Origin: Anseranas semipalmata
Taxonomy: Eukaryota > Chordata > Aves > Anseriformes > Anseranatidae
NCBI GenBank assembly: GCA_013399115.1
Contig: VXAA01005665.1
Span: 892,167 to 956,166 of the forward strand
Direction of reading: 5' to 3'
DNA length: 64,000 nucleotides
Shown in pieces: positions 49,858 to 62,174 of this stretch. A model generated the notes under the pieces. It did no database searches. It was not told the DNA's origin and saw only the letters and a list, made by a program, of their open reading frames with translations. Each line of letters begins with the position of its first letter. Positions within the stretch are counted from its first letter, which is position 1. The translations under genes and the position numbers were made by a program.

Positions 49858-50026
49858 TGAGTGTGTGCAGGGTCAGAAATTGAAAAGTAGCTTTTTTATA
49901 GTATCCCAGGAGTTTATGTAGAAGTTTTATGTCTTCCTTTATTCCAAGGCACACAAAGCCTTCTGGGTTTCTTTTAGCAGAAAAACAGTACTGGATTTTT
50001 GTCATTTTTATCTTTATAACCAAAGC
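49858..50026 (-). CDS. candidate 169-nt coding exon (minus strand), unrecognised protein
   Basis: Seen: on the minus strand AATCTCTTTTGCTTTTCAG, a strong acceptor, precedes 169 nt ending CACTCA|GTAAGTA, a strong donor. One frame is open throughout (56 codons plus one base); the other two stop within 4 and 17 codons. The peptide starts ALVIKIKMTKIQYCF and continues AKRNPEGFVCLGIKEDIK, mixed and soluble-looking, with no family I recognise. The exon starts in phase 0 and ends after one base. Typical vertebrate exon length. Inference: this is the best-defined exon candidate in the window, but a chance arrangement is possible because the donor supplies the in-frame region's end. Confidence 0.33.
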
Positions 50027-50381
50027 CTGAAAAGCAAAAGAGATTTCTGCATTAGTTTTATGAAATGCCTGTTTTACCTGATTATTTTTGTGCATGTGTG
50101 CATATGTGTGTGTTGCTTCTTACCTGATCTCCAAGGGTTAACCTCTTACCACTGTTATTCTCCATTTCCTTGGGCACTGTTTATGACAGGCAGTCAGTGG
50201 TTAGGGCCAGTGACAAGATAACAAAATCTCGTTGGCATTTGAATAGGTCCACTCGGGTAGCATAGTTGGCCAAGTAAGAAAACGGCTTTGCCAAGTGGGC
50301 TGGTGACCAGCTGATGGATTATCTAGCATTTTGACAAACGGCATTCTGACAAAACCGATGGCCAGGTTATTTGACAGTGGC
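50027..50381. other. noncoding DNA, balanced composition
   Basis: No gene is supported. The segment 50225-50380 is repeat-free, with an ATGGATTATC homeodomain-like core, and may belong to the element or transcript on its right. Confidence 0.35.
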
Positions 50382-50669
50382 TTCAGACTCGCTGTCTGCG
50401 GAGGAAGGAACGGTGGACGCAGGAGAGAGGCGATAAGAGGGACTCAGAAGAGAAAGAGAGAAAGAGAAGCCTGGATTTTTGCAAAGAGGAGAGGGAACAC
50501 ACTTCCCAATTTGGCCACATATGGCATTGCAATCAAGAGTAATGAGTGATGCCAAGAAAGTACTTACAGCTGTGTTATGATATCACTGCATCTGCATATA
50601 GGGCTATGTTAATACAGTTGAGAAATTCTGAAAAATGTTGTCTTTTGCTTCAGCTGTGGCTTAGAAAAG
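50382..50669 (+). other. candidate exonic region ending in a consensus splice donor
   Basis: Seen: AAAAG|GTAAGT at 50669/50670 is a near-perfect donor. Upstream, 50398-50475 is strongly purine-rich (GAGGAAGGAACGG, GAAGAGAAAGAGAG), like exonic splicing-enhancer sequence. Two possible acceptors precede the donor: TACTTACAG at 50569 (100-nt exon, open in one frame with 33 codons) and GTCTTTTGCTTCAG at 50653 (16-nt exon). No protein family is recognised. A noncoding transcript is as likely as a coding one. Confidence 0.22.
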
Positions 50670-50780
50670 GTAAGTTACATACTTGGAGCTCTGATTTACG
50701 GTGCTCAGTAACTGGTGTATGTAAGCTAATACAAGGAGTCCAGAAAAGCTATTGCATTTTTTTTTCCCCCTGTGTTGCAG
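50670..50780 (+). other. intron-like 111-nt segment
   Basis: It begins GTAAGT and ends TTTTTTTTTCCCCCTGTGTTGCAG, with a CTAAT branch-point-like motif at 50726-50730, about 50 nt before the AG. All three signals are close to consensus and spaced as in short vertebrate introns. The sequence just after it, TGAGAAG|GTAAGA, offers another donor 7 nt on, so the downstream exon end is unclear. Confidence 0.28.
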
Positions 50781-51591
50781 TGAGAAGGTAAGATCTCAAA
50801 TCTGTGGAATCCTTTTCCAAGACAATTTCTTTCTAAATGCTTTTCTAGAAGACCTTTAGTCAGAGGCTGCATCTGATCTCTTTTCATGCTGAGGAAGCTT
50901 AGCAGTAAATGGATCCTGTCTGGGAGATAAGCGCAGCAGCACAATGAGATTTGATCACAGAAAAGCTTCACTAGACCTAGTGTCAGGTAGCTCTGGAACA
51001 AAGTGTTCAGAAATGCAAGATCTGGGGCTTGTTGATTCCCGACCCGAGCTGAGTCACTTATTACCCAGTTACATTCGGGGCAGCCTAGCCTCAAAAGGTT
51101 TATTGGCATAGCACAGCAGCATGTTAATGTGGCCAGACTGCTTCCAGAACAGAACAAATAATTTCCCTCAGCACCGTATAGACTTGCTATTCCGGGACCT
51201 CTCTCTTGATCTTCCTTCTCTGCTCTAATTATGTAGCCGCTAATTCTTCTGCATCCTTCATTCTGAGGAGGACTGTGTCATGTTACTAATTTAATAATGC
51301 ACGCTGCCTCTTTATAATGTTAAAAATGCTTTGGTCAGCACTTCAAAATTTAAGTAGCTGAAATTAGTCACTGCAACTAGAGACCTGGTAATTTTAAATG
51401 GCTTGGGGTTGGTTTGGGCTGGGAAGGAGAGTTTGAAGTGCTAATCAGGTTGCATTTTAACAAACTAGAGCTGTGGGTATTCAGTTTGTTGATGGGTACT
51501 TGACAAAATGGGGATTCAGGAATCTAGCTTTAGGCCCTGTACTTTGTATTTCTCTGCCTTACTTTTTTGTCAATTATAAATGTGGGCCTGA

Positions 51592-51599
51592 TGACGTAA
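51592..51599 (+). promoter_or_regulatory. CRE/ATF-like motif TGACGTAA
   Basis: TGACGTAA matches the CREB/ATF and PAR-bZIP half-consensus and lies in repeat-free sequence with a nearby CACCGG CpG. A single 8-bp match is weak evidence. Confidence 0.2.
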
Positions 51600-52631
51600 T
51601 TCACCGGAGTATTGATGCCAAATGCCGTGATGCTTTTCAGTGACAGTGACAAGTGGCAAGGACAGCAAAGTGTCTCAATATATATATAACTTTTGAGCAG
51701 TATCTGCTCTTGTAGAACAAGAGGGCACTTTTATTATGTGAACTTGTATTATAGTTGACACTGTGTGCAGCTGGAGTTCAGGAGAGTTCCAGTCGTAGCT
51801 GACTGAGTGGTTAACGGCCACAAGGTAAAGATAACATTCATTTCTCTTAAAGAAATTATCAGCTTAGACCTCAAGTTTATTTTTAGTTCAAGTGGCAGGA
51901 GAATACATGTTAATGAACTAAAGCCTAACTTATTTTCTAAGCTAATTAATGTTTTCTTCCTTTTTCGTAAGGCTGCCTTAGACTGCCTGCGATATTTTAA
52001 CACTAATGAAATCTTTCATTGAAAAACTGCATGAATGGAAGAGTGGAGTTCTGGATGATGGTGCCAACATTATTTTGTCTCCTATTATTGGTATGGTTTG
52101 GGCACTGCATGTGTAGTAGCGTTCAAATCTGAGAAGTGGAACAAGATGAAAGATAGCATATTTCCACCAATGGTGAAAATCTAATAAGCTTGGTCTGTAG
52201 GCTTCTGTGTTTCTGTGACTTCTCTGGGCAACAGCCAAAGAAAGAAGTTTTGGTTGGCTTGTTTTACACTTGTTCTTCCTACTGTTTGAAATGCCAGGTT
52301 CAAAAGTCTTAGCAAGTAGAAGTGTGCAACTGGTAAAATGTTGATGGTGGAGTGGTGAACGAGGCTCATGTATCTAAACATTACTCATACCTTTTATGCT
52401 GGAGAATGCCTGACCTGTAAGATCACAAAAATTTGAACCAAATCATCGTAACTGCAGTGTGTTTAGAAGGACAGTTTTTTAAGGGGGAAATTTACCTTAC
52501 TAAACCTGGAACCTCTGAGCAGAAGTGCTCATTTACTTTTGATCTGCAGATTACTTACAGACAGGTATAGAACAAAAACTAGAGAGTCTGCTCTAGAAAT
52601 GATTGCACATGGGTTCTTAAACCAAAATTAG

Positions 52632-52647
52632 TTTTTTTTTTTTTTTT
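52632..52647 (+). repeat. poly(T) run, 16 nt
   Basis: Sixteen T, simple repeat. Confidence 0.85.
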
Positions 52648-54907
52648 AAAGACCAAGCCATTCAGTTTAGACAGAAGGAGAAGGAATCTCACAACAGTAA
52701 TTTTCTAGTTAATCTACTTTCTGCAAGCCTGTATTGTAAATAATGTTGAAGAGAAATGGCAATCAGTGAACCTCCGTGGTCATTTGTGCTTTAATCCGAA
52801 AGAAGGCACAGTCTATGCTAGTTTTATTGGGTAGCAGAGGAGACCTGGCCTCTTCAGATTCTTTTGGCTCTTCAAGTCATTGCACACATGCTTGTTCACT
52901 TCTATATGTGCATGCCCTATGGAAAGTGATGCTGCCTCAGGCACCTATACCCCTGCATAATGACTTGCCTTGAGTGAGAATGAGTATTTACGTGACAAGA
53001 TTGTGAAATGAATAACAAATGCTATTTTTCAGCTGCATTAATTCCCTAGTATTCAGTGTGCAGCCACACAAGTGCTCATACTGACGCAAAGTAAGTGGTG
53101 TTATGGGGGCAAGAAGAAACAGAAGCAGCAACTCCTTCTGAAGAGTTAATTGAGAAAACATTACTCCAGCATTTCAGCAATTACGCTAAAAATAGTCGTT
53201 AGTATAGTAATTAGTCTATAGTTAGCATTACTTTTTTTTCTCTCCTCTTAAAAGGACTGTGAAACTGTTCTTGTTCTGGGGTCTGGCGATCTGGTACTGG
53301 TGTAGTTATTCATGAGTCCTTATTGTCTACGGGCCAGGCCACCTCCACGTCTTTCCAGGGTGCCTGGCTGCTGCCTAATTACTCAACACCTCTAGTTATC
53401 CTCCTGCAATGCCTCCATAAACCCTGCTTCTTACCATAAGTTCCTGTTGTACCATAATATGTCCAGACTGTCTCAAAACCACAAATTACCTTTGCTTCTG
53501 CTCCTTTTTCTCATCTGCCTCCTGAATCTCTCAGCCTTTCCTGAAACCCAGCTCCTCATTATGCAGGTTCACAGTGTTCATTGCTGCAGCCTCTTCCTGC
53601 AGCTAACAAGCTGGCATCCATTTACTCCTTAGACACCTTCAGCTTCCATTTGCCACATCCAGCACAGCTTGAAGCAGTTTGTTTTGCTATAAATTGGAGT
53701 TTATGGTAACATACAATGTATTTGGAAATGTCACAATATTTAAATAACAAACTTCCATGCCCATAAATAACAAAAATAACAAAACAAAACATAAGTAGTG
53801 GTAACAAGATGACTGTTTCTGCAGTCTTAATGACTTATATAGGTCCTTGTCTGTAACTGGAATCTCTTTAGGAGAACAGAAACCTCTCCTAACTTCAGTG
53901 GGTTTTTAGACCAAGCCATATGTTTTCAGACAGGCTGCCAGACCACCCACCATCATCCATCTCCATCTTCTATTTATTTTTATTGTGACAACTTGAAATT
54001 ACATTTTTCCTATTTTATTCTCAGAACTTATTTTGCTTTTGCAACAGTCTCTTCAGATAAAGTATTCGCAAAGAAACAGATGGTGATCTTCTTTTCTGAG
54101 CTGTGAAAGGACAGCACTTCTCAGTTTAGTAAGCAACGTGAGACCCTTGTGGAATTCAGTGCATTCAGAAGGATAAATCAAGCATCAGAACACAGAGACA
54201 GTCCGTTTCCATTAATCACCACAGCAACAACTATATGTTATTTCTACAAAATCGTTGAATTACATCCTGACTGTTAATACAAAAAAAGAGTCGGTGATAA
54301 TGCACCTTTCCTACTGGCCACTAATCCATTCTTAGTAAAATGAAAAATCTTTAATGACAATATTTGTTTTCAAGAACCACCGTTACTCTTCCATTTTTAT
54401 AAAGAAAACCACTATTTTTTATGTTGGGACAATAGATCAAAATAATGATTGCCATTGGATAAAACAAATTCTTGAGTACGGTATATTTATAGATGAGAAA
54501 TGGGTAATTTCTGGCAAAGTGGGTCATTTTGTTGTCTCAAATTGCAATTAGGAGAATAAAGATCCTTCTGATCTTGAAATGTAGTTCAATAAGAACACTA
54601 CTTCTGAAAGACTGTTCTATAAGAAGAAAGTCTAGAGAATGGAAATACTTGATCTTTTTTTCTAATTGAATCACTTAGCATGTTCATTCATACTAAATTA
54701 TTGCAGCGTTTCTTTCTGTTCTAACTATCAATACATATTTTAAAGTGATATACTTTGTAATAAGTAGGGCATGCTCTTTTTTTTCTTGCTTTCATTTGAA
54801 GATTGCACCTTGTAATCGTAATTGTCAAAGGTGGAAAGACCTAATGCTTTTCTTGCCTTCATACATATATACTGATATATGAAAGCTTAAGATGTCTATT
54901 TTATTTC

Positions 54908-54926
54908 TTTTATTTATTTATTTATT
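54908..54926 (+). repeat. (TTTA)n tetranucleotide repeat
   Basis: About four to five TTTA units followed by TTTTCAG. Confidence 0.85.
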
Positions 54927-55398
54927 TTCAGATTATGTGTTTTAGAAGACACACCAAGGGCAGCTTAATAAGTAAAATGGAGTTCTCAGGTGTCTGAAGC
55001 TTTAAAAAGAAAAAATTAAGAGAACAAAGCATGTAAAGCTAGTTCGAAGTTAAGCATCAGCACCTGTGATGGTGGATGTTAAGTTCAAGAGCTGCAGATG
55101 ATAAAAATACTAATTGTTTTGCACACATATGTGATGAGAGAAGTTTTAATAAATATATCATGCTACCAACAGCTTATTCAATAATACTTGTTAGTCTTGA
55201 AATAGCTGCTCCTTCTTCCTTCAAAGTGGGATTTAAGAGCTCTGTAAATGTGAGGTTTATGCAACAAAGAGTTGTGCTTGCTAACCCAGAAGATGGGTTC
55301 ATGTCAGTGTGCAGTAGGATTTCGTATTTAGTTTCATTAAATGTGTTGAAAAGGAAATTTTGCAAAATCACGGTCGTGGTGTACTTTAACAGTTCTGA

Positions 55399-55431
55399 GT
55401 ACTGTAACAATCTGATGGGTACTGTAACAAT
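55399..55431 (+). repeat. 13-bp direct repeat, 20-bp period
   Basis: GTACTGTAACAAT occurs at 55399-55411 and again at 55419-55431 without mismatch. Confidence 0.8.
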
Positions 55432-57248
55432 TACTAGATATGATATTAAAATCCAAAATATTCCCAGTGGCCTGCTTCCTTCCTGTTTGCAGATTTTTAT
55501 TTTTATAGATATGTGGTCTTTTAGTTGTTTCTGAAGGCTAGTAGAAGGAAACAGATGCGTTTTAGTATAAGCTTCAGATTTTGTGCTTATGTGCCAATAT
55601 CTTATTACTGAGTTTGGCTCTTCTGCTGGAGCTGGCTGAAAAAATATATGGTGGTGGTTTATTTTAGTTATTTATTTATTTTCATGGTCAGAAGTATTTA
55701 CACAGAGCCTAGCCTTTTGTGCATTTCTAGTTTGGTAGTAAAAGTATTGTGCTGTACTTTGCTGACCCTCTACCTGAGCATTTGGTATAATAATAGTTCC
55801 TCTGAATTTCACCCCCACCCCCATCCCCCAAATTATGGACCTTCTATATATTTCTATAAGCTGTTTAAAGTGTTGGCTAAGTGATTATGCTACATTTGAA
55901 GCAAGTAAGTGAGTAAAAGAACAGATAGGAAGCCATAAAATGCCTTGGAGATCTATTCCATGTTTGTCTATATCATGTGAATTGGTCATCCAAATTTGGC
56001 CACAAGTTGTCTTTGACGTCTCACAGTTAAAATAAAATTTATCTCAAAGATATATAAACTACAGCGGCAGGTACCAAAGAGAGAACTGCAGTCACAATTA
56101 GCACCTGAAGTCACCACCTTGCCACTGCCTGTATTTTACTGTCTGTTACTTTTATTCATTTTAACAAATAGTTATGAAAGCAAGTGTCAAATAATATTTA
56201 ATTTTAATATAAAGTCTGGCAATAACAAAGTCGCAACATAATCACCCCTTTATAATACATGGCATAACTGGTGGCCTCAGGAGAAATATAACAATTTCAT
56301 TTGCTCATTATATTCTTCTGACGCAAAGATCCATGGGAGTACTGCTTAAGAAACTTACGAATGGTAAAAGAGCATTGAGAGAACGAACTCAGCACTCGTT
56401 GGGTTCTGAGGCTGTTGTCATCTAGAAATACTGTGATATTTACTCTAACACATTATTTATTGTCCGTCTTTTATCATGTCTGGGACAAGATTGAAGTGAT
56501 CAGACTCATCAGTTAAGCCTAATATAAGCAACTTGATTTACCGAAGTCAGTGGAACTACTCAAGTGGTTACATTTAGATACGCATTTGTGTACCTTTATT
56601 AATACTTTAGAAAAGCGATGTTGTATGAATATCGCCCATGGAATTATGTGGGAAAGATAGGGAATTTAGTTTGTAAGACATTTGAGAACATATTTGCTTA
56701 TTTTATACTACTTTGTATATATAGGTAGGTGCATATATCCACAAAATTGCTTAGTAAGTACATTCTATGTAGAAATAGAGAGAAAATGCACCATTTTAAT
56801 GTATCAGTGTGTGTTATGAAGTATATTGATATGTTAATATTTCATAAAACAATATTTCTCATAGGAAAAGTATTTTAAATTATTTTTGCAGTCTTTACCT
56901 CTACCCACTGAGTTATAGTTTCGAATATAAAAATAAATTATCTTGTACTTACTTTGCTGAATGTAGAAATACAGTTTATAGTCTTCTGCCAATTAGCTTT
57001 TCTCCTTAGTAGTATTTCTGAAGCATTCATTGCTGTTGTAAAATTCTATTAAGATAAGAAAATACAGACTGTTAGACTTCCCTGGTTAATTTTTCTTGAG
57101 ACTGTCACATAGTGTTTCTCCCAGTAAGCTGGAAAGAGAGAGAATGTAATTTGTACTTTCCGAAGCTTTTGATTTGAACTGATTGGTATATTCTTTCAAA
57201 AGAGCTGAGTAAGTTTTATTACCGTACAAACATGACCTTCAGAAAAAG

Positions 57249-57266
57249 GTTAAAGATATCTTTAAC
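57249..57266. repeat. perfect 18-bp palindrome
   Basis: GTTAAAGATATCTTTAAC equals its reverse complement; it contains two inverted GTTAA half-sites of the kind bound by HNF1-like homeodomain proteins, though the spacing is longer than their usual site. Confidence 0.7.
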
Positions 57267-60200
57267 AAACTACTTTCCCAACCACTCGAAGAGAAACAGT
57301 TAGGAAATGACTGGGCTCAGCTACTCAGGTAAGTAGTCCTCATTAATTGTCTATTACTGACATACTCATTATTATCAGACAATTGACAATTGCTGATATT
57401 AAATCTGGAACAAGCATACACAATCAACTAATGAAATGGAAATGCCAGAATTAAGATGCTGCTAGTTGTCTTTCATAGCTAATGAGGAGATTTCTGTAGT
57501 CACACTGGTAGTTGCAGGTATTTAATGGGATCCTTTATGGGGTTTGTAGTGAGTAAGATCATGTGGTTTAATTATTTCTGGCATCTTAATATGATCTTCA
57601 TTCTTTTCACCTTTCACATGAGGAGACTCATTACTTTTCTCTGAGGATTCCGTATGATAGACAAAATGTCAGAAATAATTAAAACTAATGATGGCCGCAC
57701 ACAGAGAAATGTTGAGTAGGACTTCAGTCTAGCTGGTATTGAGAAGTCCCCTTGGAAATCTGAAATGAAATGTTTCCTACCTGTATTCAGAGTCCTTCTC
57801 ATCAGTCTCATAGTTTCATCAGTTTGATAGTGGTGTGCTTCTTTGGCACCCTGATTTATTGGTTTGTGGGAAAGAGGTCAAACATTTTATGGCCTCACAT
57901 TGTTTAGCCTGTCTTTATAACTCCCTGGATAGAATGATTGTTTTGAGATAAGAATGTCTCCAGTTTAAAATCTGGTGTCCTGAAATTTGTTGTCATGGTC
58001 CCCAGCTCCCTTTGGCAATAAGAGATTGTTTGGCTCTGCTGTATCATTGATAAAGGCTTTTACACCAAAAATTAATATTATTTGAAAACATAAATTGGGA
58101 TTCTTCGCAATTCTGACTCATTGTATGTACTCCAGCAGTTTTGCCTTCATTACAGTCTTGGCAAATTTTCATAACAGCCATATGAGTAATACGGCTTTTC
58201 CTAATACTAAATAGTTACAGCAGAGCAGACACTAGATTTTCTACTCAGAATATGAATAAATTAGAATAAGATATTGTCTTCGAGTGGAATATGAACAGTC
58301 AGCTCTTGCGTGATCCTTTTCAAATCTTTCCCCAAAATCACTGATTCTGTTTCTTAGCAATACCTGTAGCATAGGCTAGTTGTGACTGTTAAGGGAAACT
58401 AGATTATTAAACAAACAAACAAGCAAACACCGCTGAATTGAAAATGAGAGGCTCTGCCATTTTTACACGGACATGGTGGGTTAAGGCCATTTACACTTAG
58501 TCAGAGGCTGCTTTCCTTTGCAGCTCTGAACTTCTTCCTTGCCTGGTGAGCGGCCCTGGGGAGGGAAGAATGCCAGTGCCTTTGGTCATGGGGTGGGGAA
58601 GATGCGAAATCAGAGGGGCTGCAATTTACAGCCCAGGTTTTTAAAACATCTGCTTGTCTGGCAGATCTGTTCACTTCGAGCCTGGAACCCTGGAGTGGGT
58701 AGCTCATGATTCCTCATGATGGTATGGGAACATGGACAGCAGAGGGGAAAAACTTGGCGTGAGAGTTGGACAGTCGTCATGGTGCTGTTACTTAGTAATG
58801 TATATAACATATACATCAGACATAAGCAGCTCTCTTTCTCAAACTTGCTGTGTGGGCAAAGGAGAGGGATGGTTAAAAGTACTTGTGGAGAACACCTGAT
58901 CATGTTGGCTGATAGTGCAGATCTGTCTCAGCTGGGTTCTCCTCAACCAGAGAAATCCTAAGCAAGAGACCTGTGGGTGCTCCTCATCCTTTTAACGTTG
59001 TGTTAGGGAAAGGAAACTGAATGAGGCAAAATATCTGGCCCAAAATACTAAGTTTTGCTGACACACTGAGGTAAAAATTTCGTCTCTCAAGCTGTAAATG
59101 CTCGATGATACAGTTGTATTCTATGCTGACCTGGAATTAATAGCTGTGATAAGACCTTCACTCTTCAATGTCTCATTCTTTCAGGATATTCTCTAGAGAT
59201 CCCATTTCTGTAACTTTTTGTCATAGTTAGACGTGATCCTGTGTATGATTTAAGGACTAGGAACAAGGACTAAGTGTGATAGTGCTGAAAAGATTGGTTT
59301 TGAAAATAGTGTTTACATTAGCCTTTAAATCTCTCTTTCCTTTTCTTCTCAGTAACTAAACTTCAGAAATTTTAAGTCCAAGCGAAGTGGTTACAAATGC
59401 TCCTAATTTCAAGCATTTGAGAATCTTTGAGTGTATGACTCTATTTCTGTCTTTTTTTAAATTCATTTTTACTCTTCCACATAAGAGAAATATTAATAAT
59501 ACTTGGAAGCTGGGGTATTTTGTAGACTGAAATATTACTGACTTAGCTTCTTGCATACCCAGAATACTTAGCTGTAAGATATGCCATTTTCATCTAGGAC
59601 CTACAAAAGACCTATTAATAGAAGTCAAGTAAGTATTAAGAATGGTCCTTCCTCCACCTACAGCTCTCAGGGCTCCTTCCCTCTTCCACATTATTACAAA
59701 GAGTGCTCATTTATCTTCTGATGCTGAATTCCCACCTCTCATAGCACAATGAAACCTTGCTTCAGGATAAATCATGTGGTATTCTTCTTTGTTTTTTTCA
59801 TAAATGAAATGCTGTTAATAAAACTGTTACACACAGACTGCACGGCATTGCTAACAATGTACTGTGTGTATCTATGGGTAGGTTTACTTGATGTTACTTT
59901 TAATTTTGCTTATCAGATCTAACTTATCTCCCTGCCTTTTTGACAGTTGTGACTGAAGTGGAAATTGATTCAAGTTTTTTAACATCACTTTGTCATTAGG
60001 CTTGCGTTGCTATATTGAAAAGCCACAGATAAAAGGTTGTGATGGACGAGGTGCAAGGATTAAAACTATGCCGTTTGTGTTTGTTTGTGAGGCAATAGAT
60101 CTGCAAGATTGAGTTCATTTTCTCCTTGCTGTTGTTAATGCTGCTCTGGAAGATGAAAATAGAACCTGCTTCGTTCCCAGTATTTTTTCCTTCAGTGCAT

Positions 60201-61410
60201 TTCCATTTGTAGTAGTGTTCACCGGTGCTAAAGCTGCATGCCCTATTTTTTTGTGACCAAAAAGCGGAAGTTTTTAGAAAGAGAATATTTATATCCACAG
60301 GTTAATACGTAAGAGAAAATACAGGAAGAATACATGAAATTTTGTACCCAACATGCTGGTGAAGTGCCAAGCTTGCATAGAAAAAAGTTCTACTTTGCTT
60401 GGAGAATATACAAAAAATTAAGCATTTCTGACAGCCTGAATAGCAGCTCCCACCTTCACACACACACAGTTTTGAGTCTGTTGGTTTATTCGTCTTCTGT
60501 TTGGAAACCTAAAATCTAGCTTGCCTTGCCTTCAAGTAACTCTTGTTATTGCAATGCCGAAGAATGGATTGCAGGATATGGTTGAGTTCAGGCCTTGAAA
60601 AGAAAACAAAATTGCTCAATTTGACTCTCCAGAAGAGCTTCATTTGTCGTAGTGAATTACTTTGGTCATTGACTACTATTAAGAAAGGAAAAGGGAAGGA
60701 GCAAGGGATTGCACACTCTGAACAGGTCAGATTAAACCAGCCAGAAAGGTTCGTGGTGTCATAAACATTGCAGAGAGTGAAAAAAGACTTTGATAGCTGA
60801 TAACTTAATTATCTGCCACTATCAGTTTGGAAGGGCTTTTAAACATGTCCGAAGTGTCTACCAAAATTTTCAGCAGGAGTGACAGCAGATTTTTAAGTAA
60901 GGATAAAAATGTAGCAGTCTTCCTGGAATAAAACTCTGACAGACTGTGATGAATTACCTTATTATGGTTGTTCGCATGACAAATGTACTTGATCAGTGCT
61001 TCTTCTTGGGAATAGTTGAGCTTATCCAGAGGCAAAATTTGAAAGGAAATGAAAGCTAACTAGTAATCCTAAGTGGAATACATCAGAATTTCTAGAAACA
61101 GAGACTGAGAAACCTAATCAATTATTGCTTATGTCAATACTAAAACACTTCTCATCTCCTTTGTAGGCTGACATCTTCCTTTATCTGTTTAATATTATTG
61201 ATAGAAATTTCACATACACATACTTTTATAATTGAGATGGTTAAAACGAAGAGATCAACTTAAAGCAAAATGTTTTATAAATAGCAAGATTTAGCATTTT
61301 TCATGCAGGACCAGTCACAGATCTAGCTTAGAGTATCTACTTGGGCACAGAGATTGACAGAGAAATTGCAACGGACAACAACATCTACCCGTGGTCAAAT
61401 GACAACTGAC
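57267..61410. other. AT-rich noncoding DNA
   Basis: No gene is supported. A consensus donor CTCAG|GTAAGT at about 57329 has no convincing acceptor upstream. Open frames of up to 100 codons are anonymous. 58500-58970 is slightly more GC-rich. Confidence 0.5.
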
Positions 61411-61427
61411 TTTTTTTTTTTTTTTTT
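61411..61427 (+). repeat. poly(T) run, 17 nt
   Basis: Seventeen T just upstream of the LTR-related region. Confidence 0.85.
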
Positions 61428-61612
61428 AACCCAGATTGCCAAATGAATTTTGCAACCTAGACAGTCCTAGTTACCAAGCTAGTTTGGGTCATTGTATTGG
61501 GTGTAGGAGGCAAGTGAGGAAGAAGGAATAAGAAACAGCCCTATGAACACTAAGGTCAGAGAAGGAGGAGCAGGAAGGAGGAGGTGCTCCAGGTGTGGGA
61601 GCAGAGATTCCC

Positions 61613-61830
61613 CTGCGGCCTGTGGAGATAGCATGGCAGAGCAGGTATTTCCTTGCAGCCCATGGAAAGGACCCTGCGGGTGCACGTATCCCCACTGCAG
61701 CCCACGGAGGACCCCGTGCTGGAGCAGGTGGATATGCCCTGAAGGAACTGCGGCCTGTGGAGAGCCTGTGCTGGAACAGGTTGATCCTGAAGGACTGCAG
61801 CCCGTGGGGAGGGCCCACGCTGAAGCAGGG
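61613..61830 (+). repeat. degenerate tandem repeat within the ERVL-type element
   Basis: Five diverged units begin CTGCGGCC or TGCAGCCC at 61613, 61653, 61695, 61748 and 61795, each about 40-53 bp and usually containing GTGGAG and GCTGGAGCAGG-like segments. Such repeats are characteristic of avian ERVL LTR-associated sequence. Confidence 0.75.
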
Positions 61831-61994
61831 AAAAAATGTGAGGAGGAAGGAGCAGCAGAGGGGAGCCATTAGGGAGCATCCCAGCCCCCCTCTGCTGCTC
61901 AGTGGGGAACGGGATGTGGAAGAGCCAGGAATGAGAGAGTGAAGGTGTTTGAATTTTTTTGTCTTTCTTAACATCCAATTCTGTTTTAATTGGT

Positions 61995-62000
61995 AATAAA
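61995..62000 (+). terminator. LTR polyadenylation signal AATAAA
   Basis: A canonical AATAAA in the block that corresponds to the R-region end of the LTR. It could still terminate plus-strand transcripts passing through. Confidence 0.6.
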
Positions 62001-62174
62001 TGAAATTAATTTTCCCCAGTGTGTTTTGTTCCTGAAGGTAACTGGTAACTGATCTCCCTTCTTCAACTCAACACACAAGCTTTCTCATCCTACTTTCTCC
62101 CCTGTCCTGTTGAGAAAGGGGAGTGGGAGCAGCTGGGGGGGGTTCTGGCAGCCAGCTGAGATCAGCCCGCCACA

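Larger units (their letters stand above)
50794..57248. other. AT-rich noncoding DNA
   Basis: No gene is supported. The 143-codon minus-strand frame at 50726-51157 and the 152-codon plus-strand frame at 55076-55534 have no recognisable domains or splice framework. The interval 51180-51660 is complex and includes a CRE-like site. T16 lies at 52632-52647 and a C-rich stretch near 55803-55825. Confidence 0.5.
61540..62174 (+). mobile_element. endogenous retrovirus LTR of avian ERVL type
   Basis: Seen: a GC-rich left part made of degenerate repeats, a GGTAATAAATGAAATTAAT polyadenylation-signal block, a CT-rich part with CCCTGTCCTGTTGAG, and a right end CCCGCCACA. Known: this order matches the LTR and adjacent 3' sequence of ERVL-class retroviruses common in bird genomes. 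The orientation is plus. The right boundary at ACA is clear. The left boundary is not, so no target-site duplication could be verified. There are no gag, pol or env remnants. Open frames of up to 161 codons here are by-products of GC-rich repeat units, not genes. Confidence 0.8.

Noticed and set aside
50726..51157. 143-codon minus-strand frame
   Set aside because: No recognisable motif, and it overlaps a plus-strand intron-like segment.
52550..52564. Second 15-nt microexon-like segment, ATTACTTACAGACAG
   Set aside because: Acceptor tract is interrupted by purines and the donor GTATAG is poor; it shows how easily weak microexon look-alikes arise.
55076..55534. 152-codon plus-strand frame
   Set aside because: Anonymous low-complexity translation with no splice or promoter context; contains a local direct repeat.
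57269..57328. Consensus donor CTCAG|GTAAGT with open sequence upstream
   Set aside because: No acceptable 3' splice site precedes it within exon range.
61489..61978. Overlapping frames of 109-161 codons on both strands
   Set aside because: They fall within GC-rich tandem units of an ERVL-type LTR; several frames on both strands are open at once, which is compositional.
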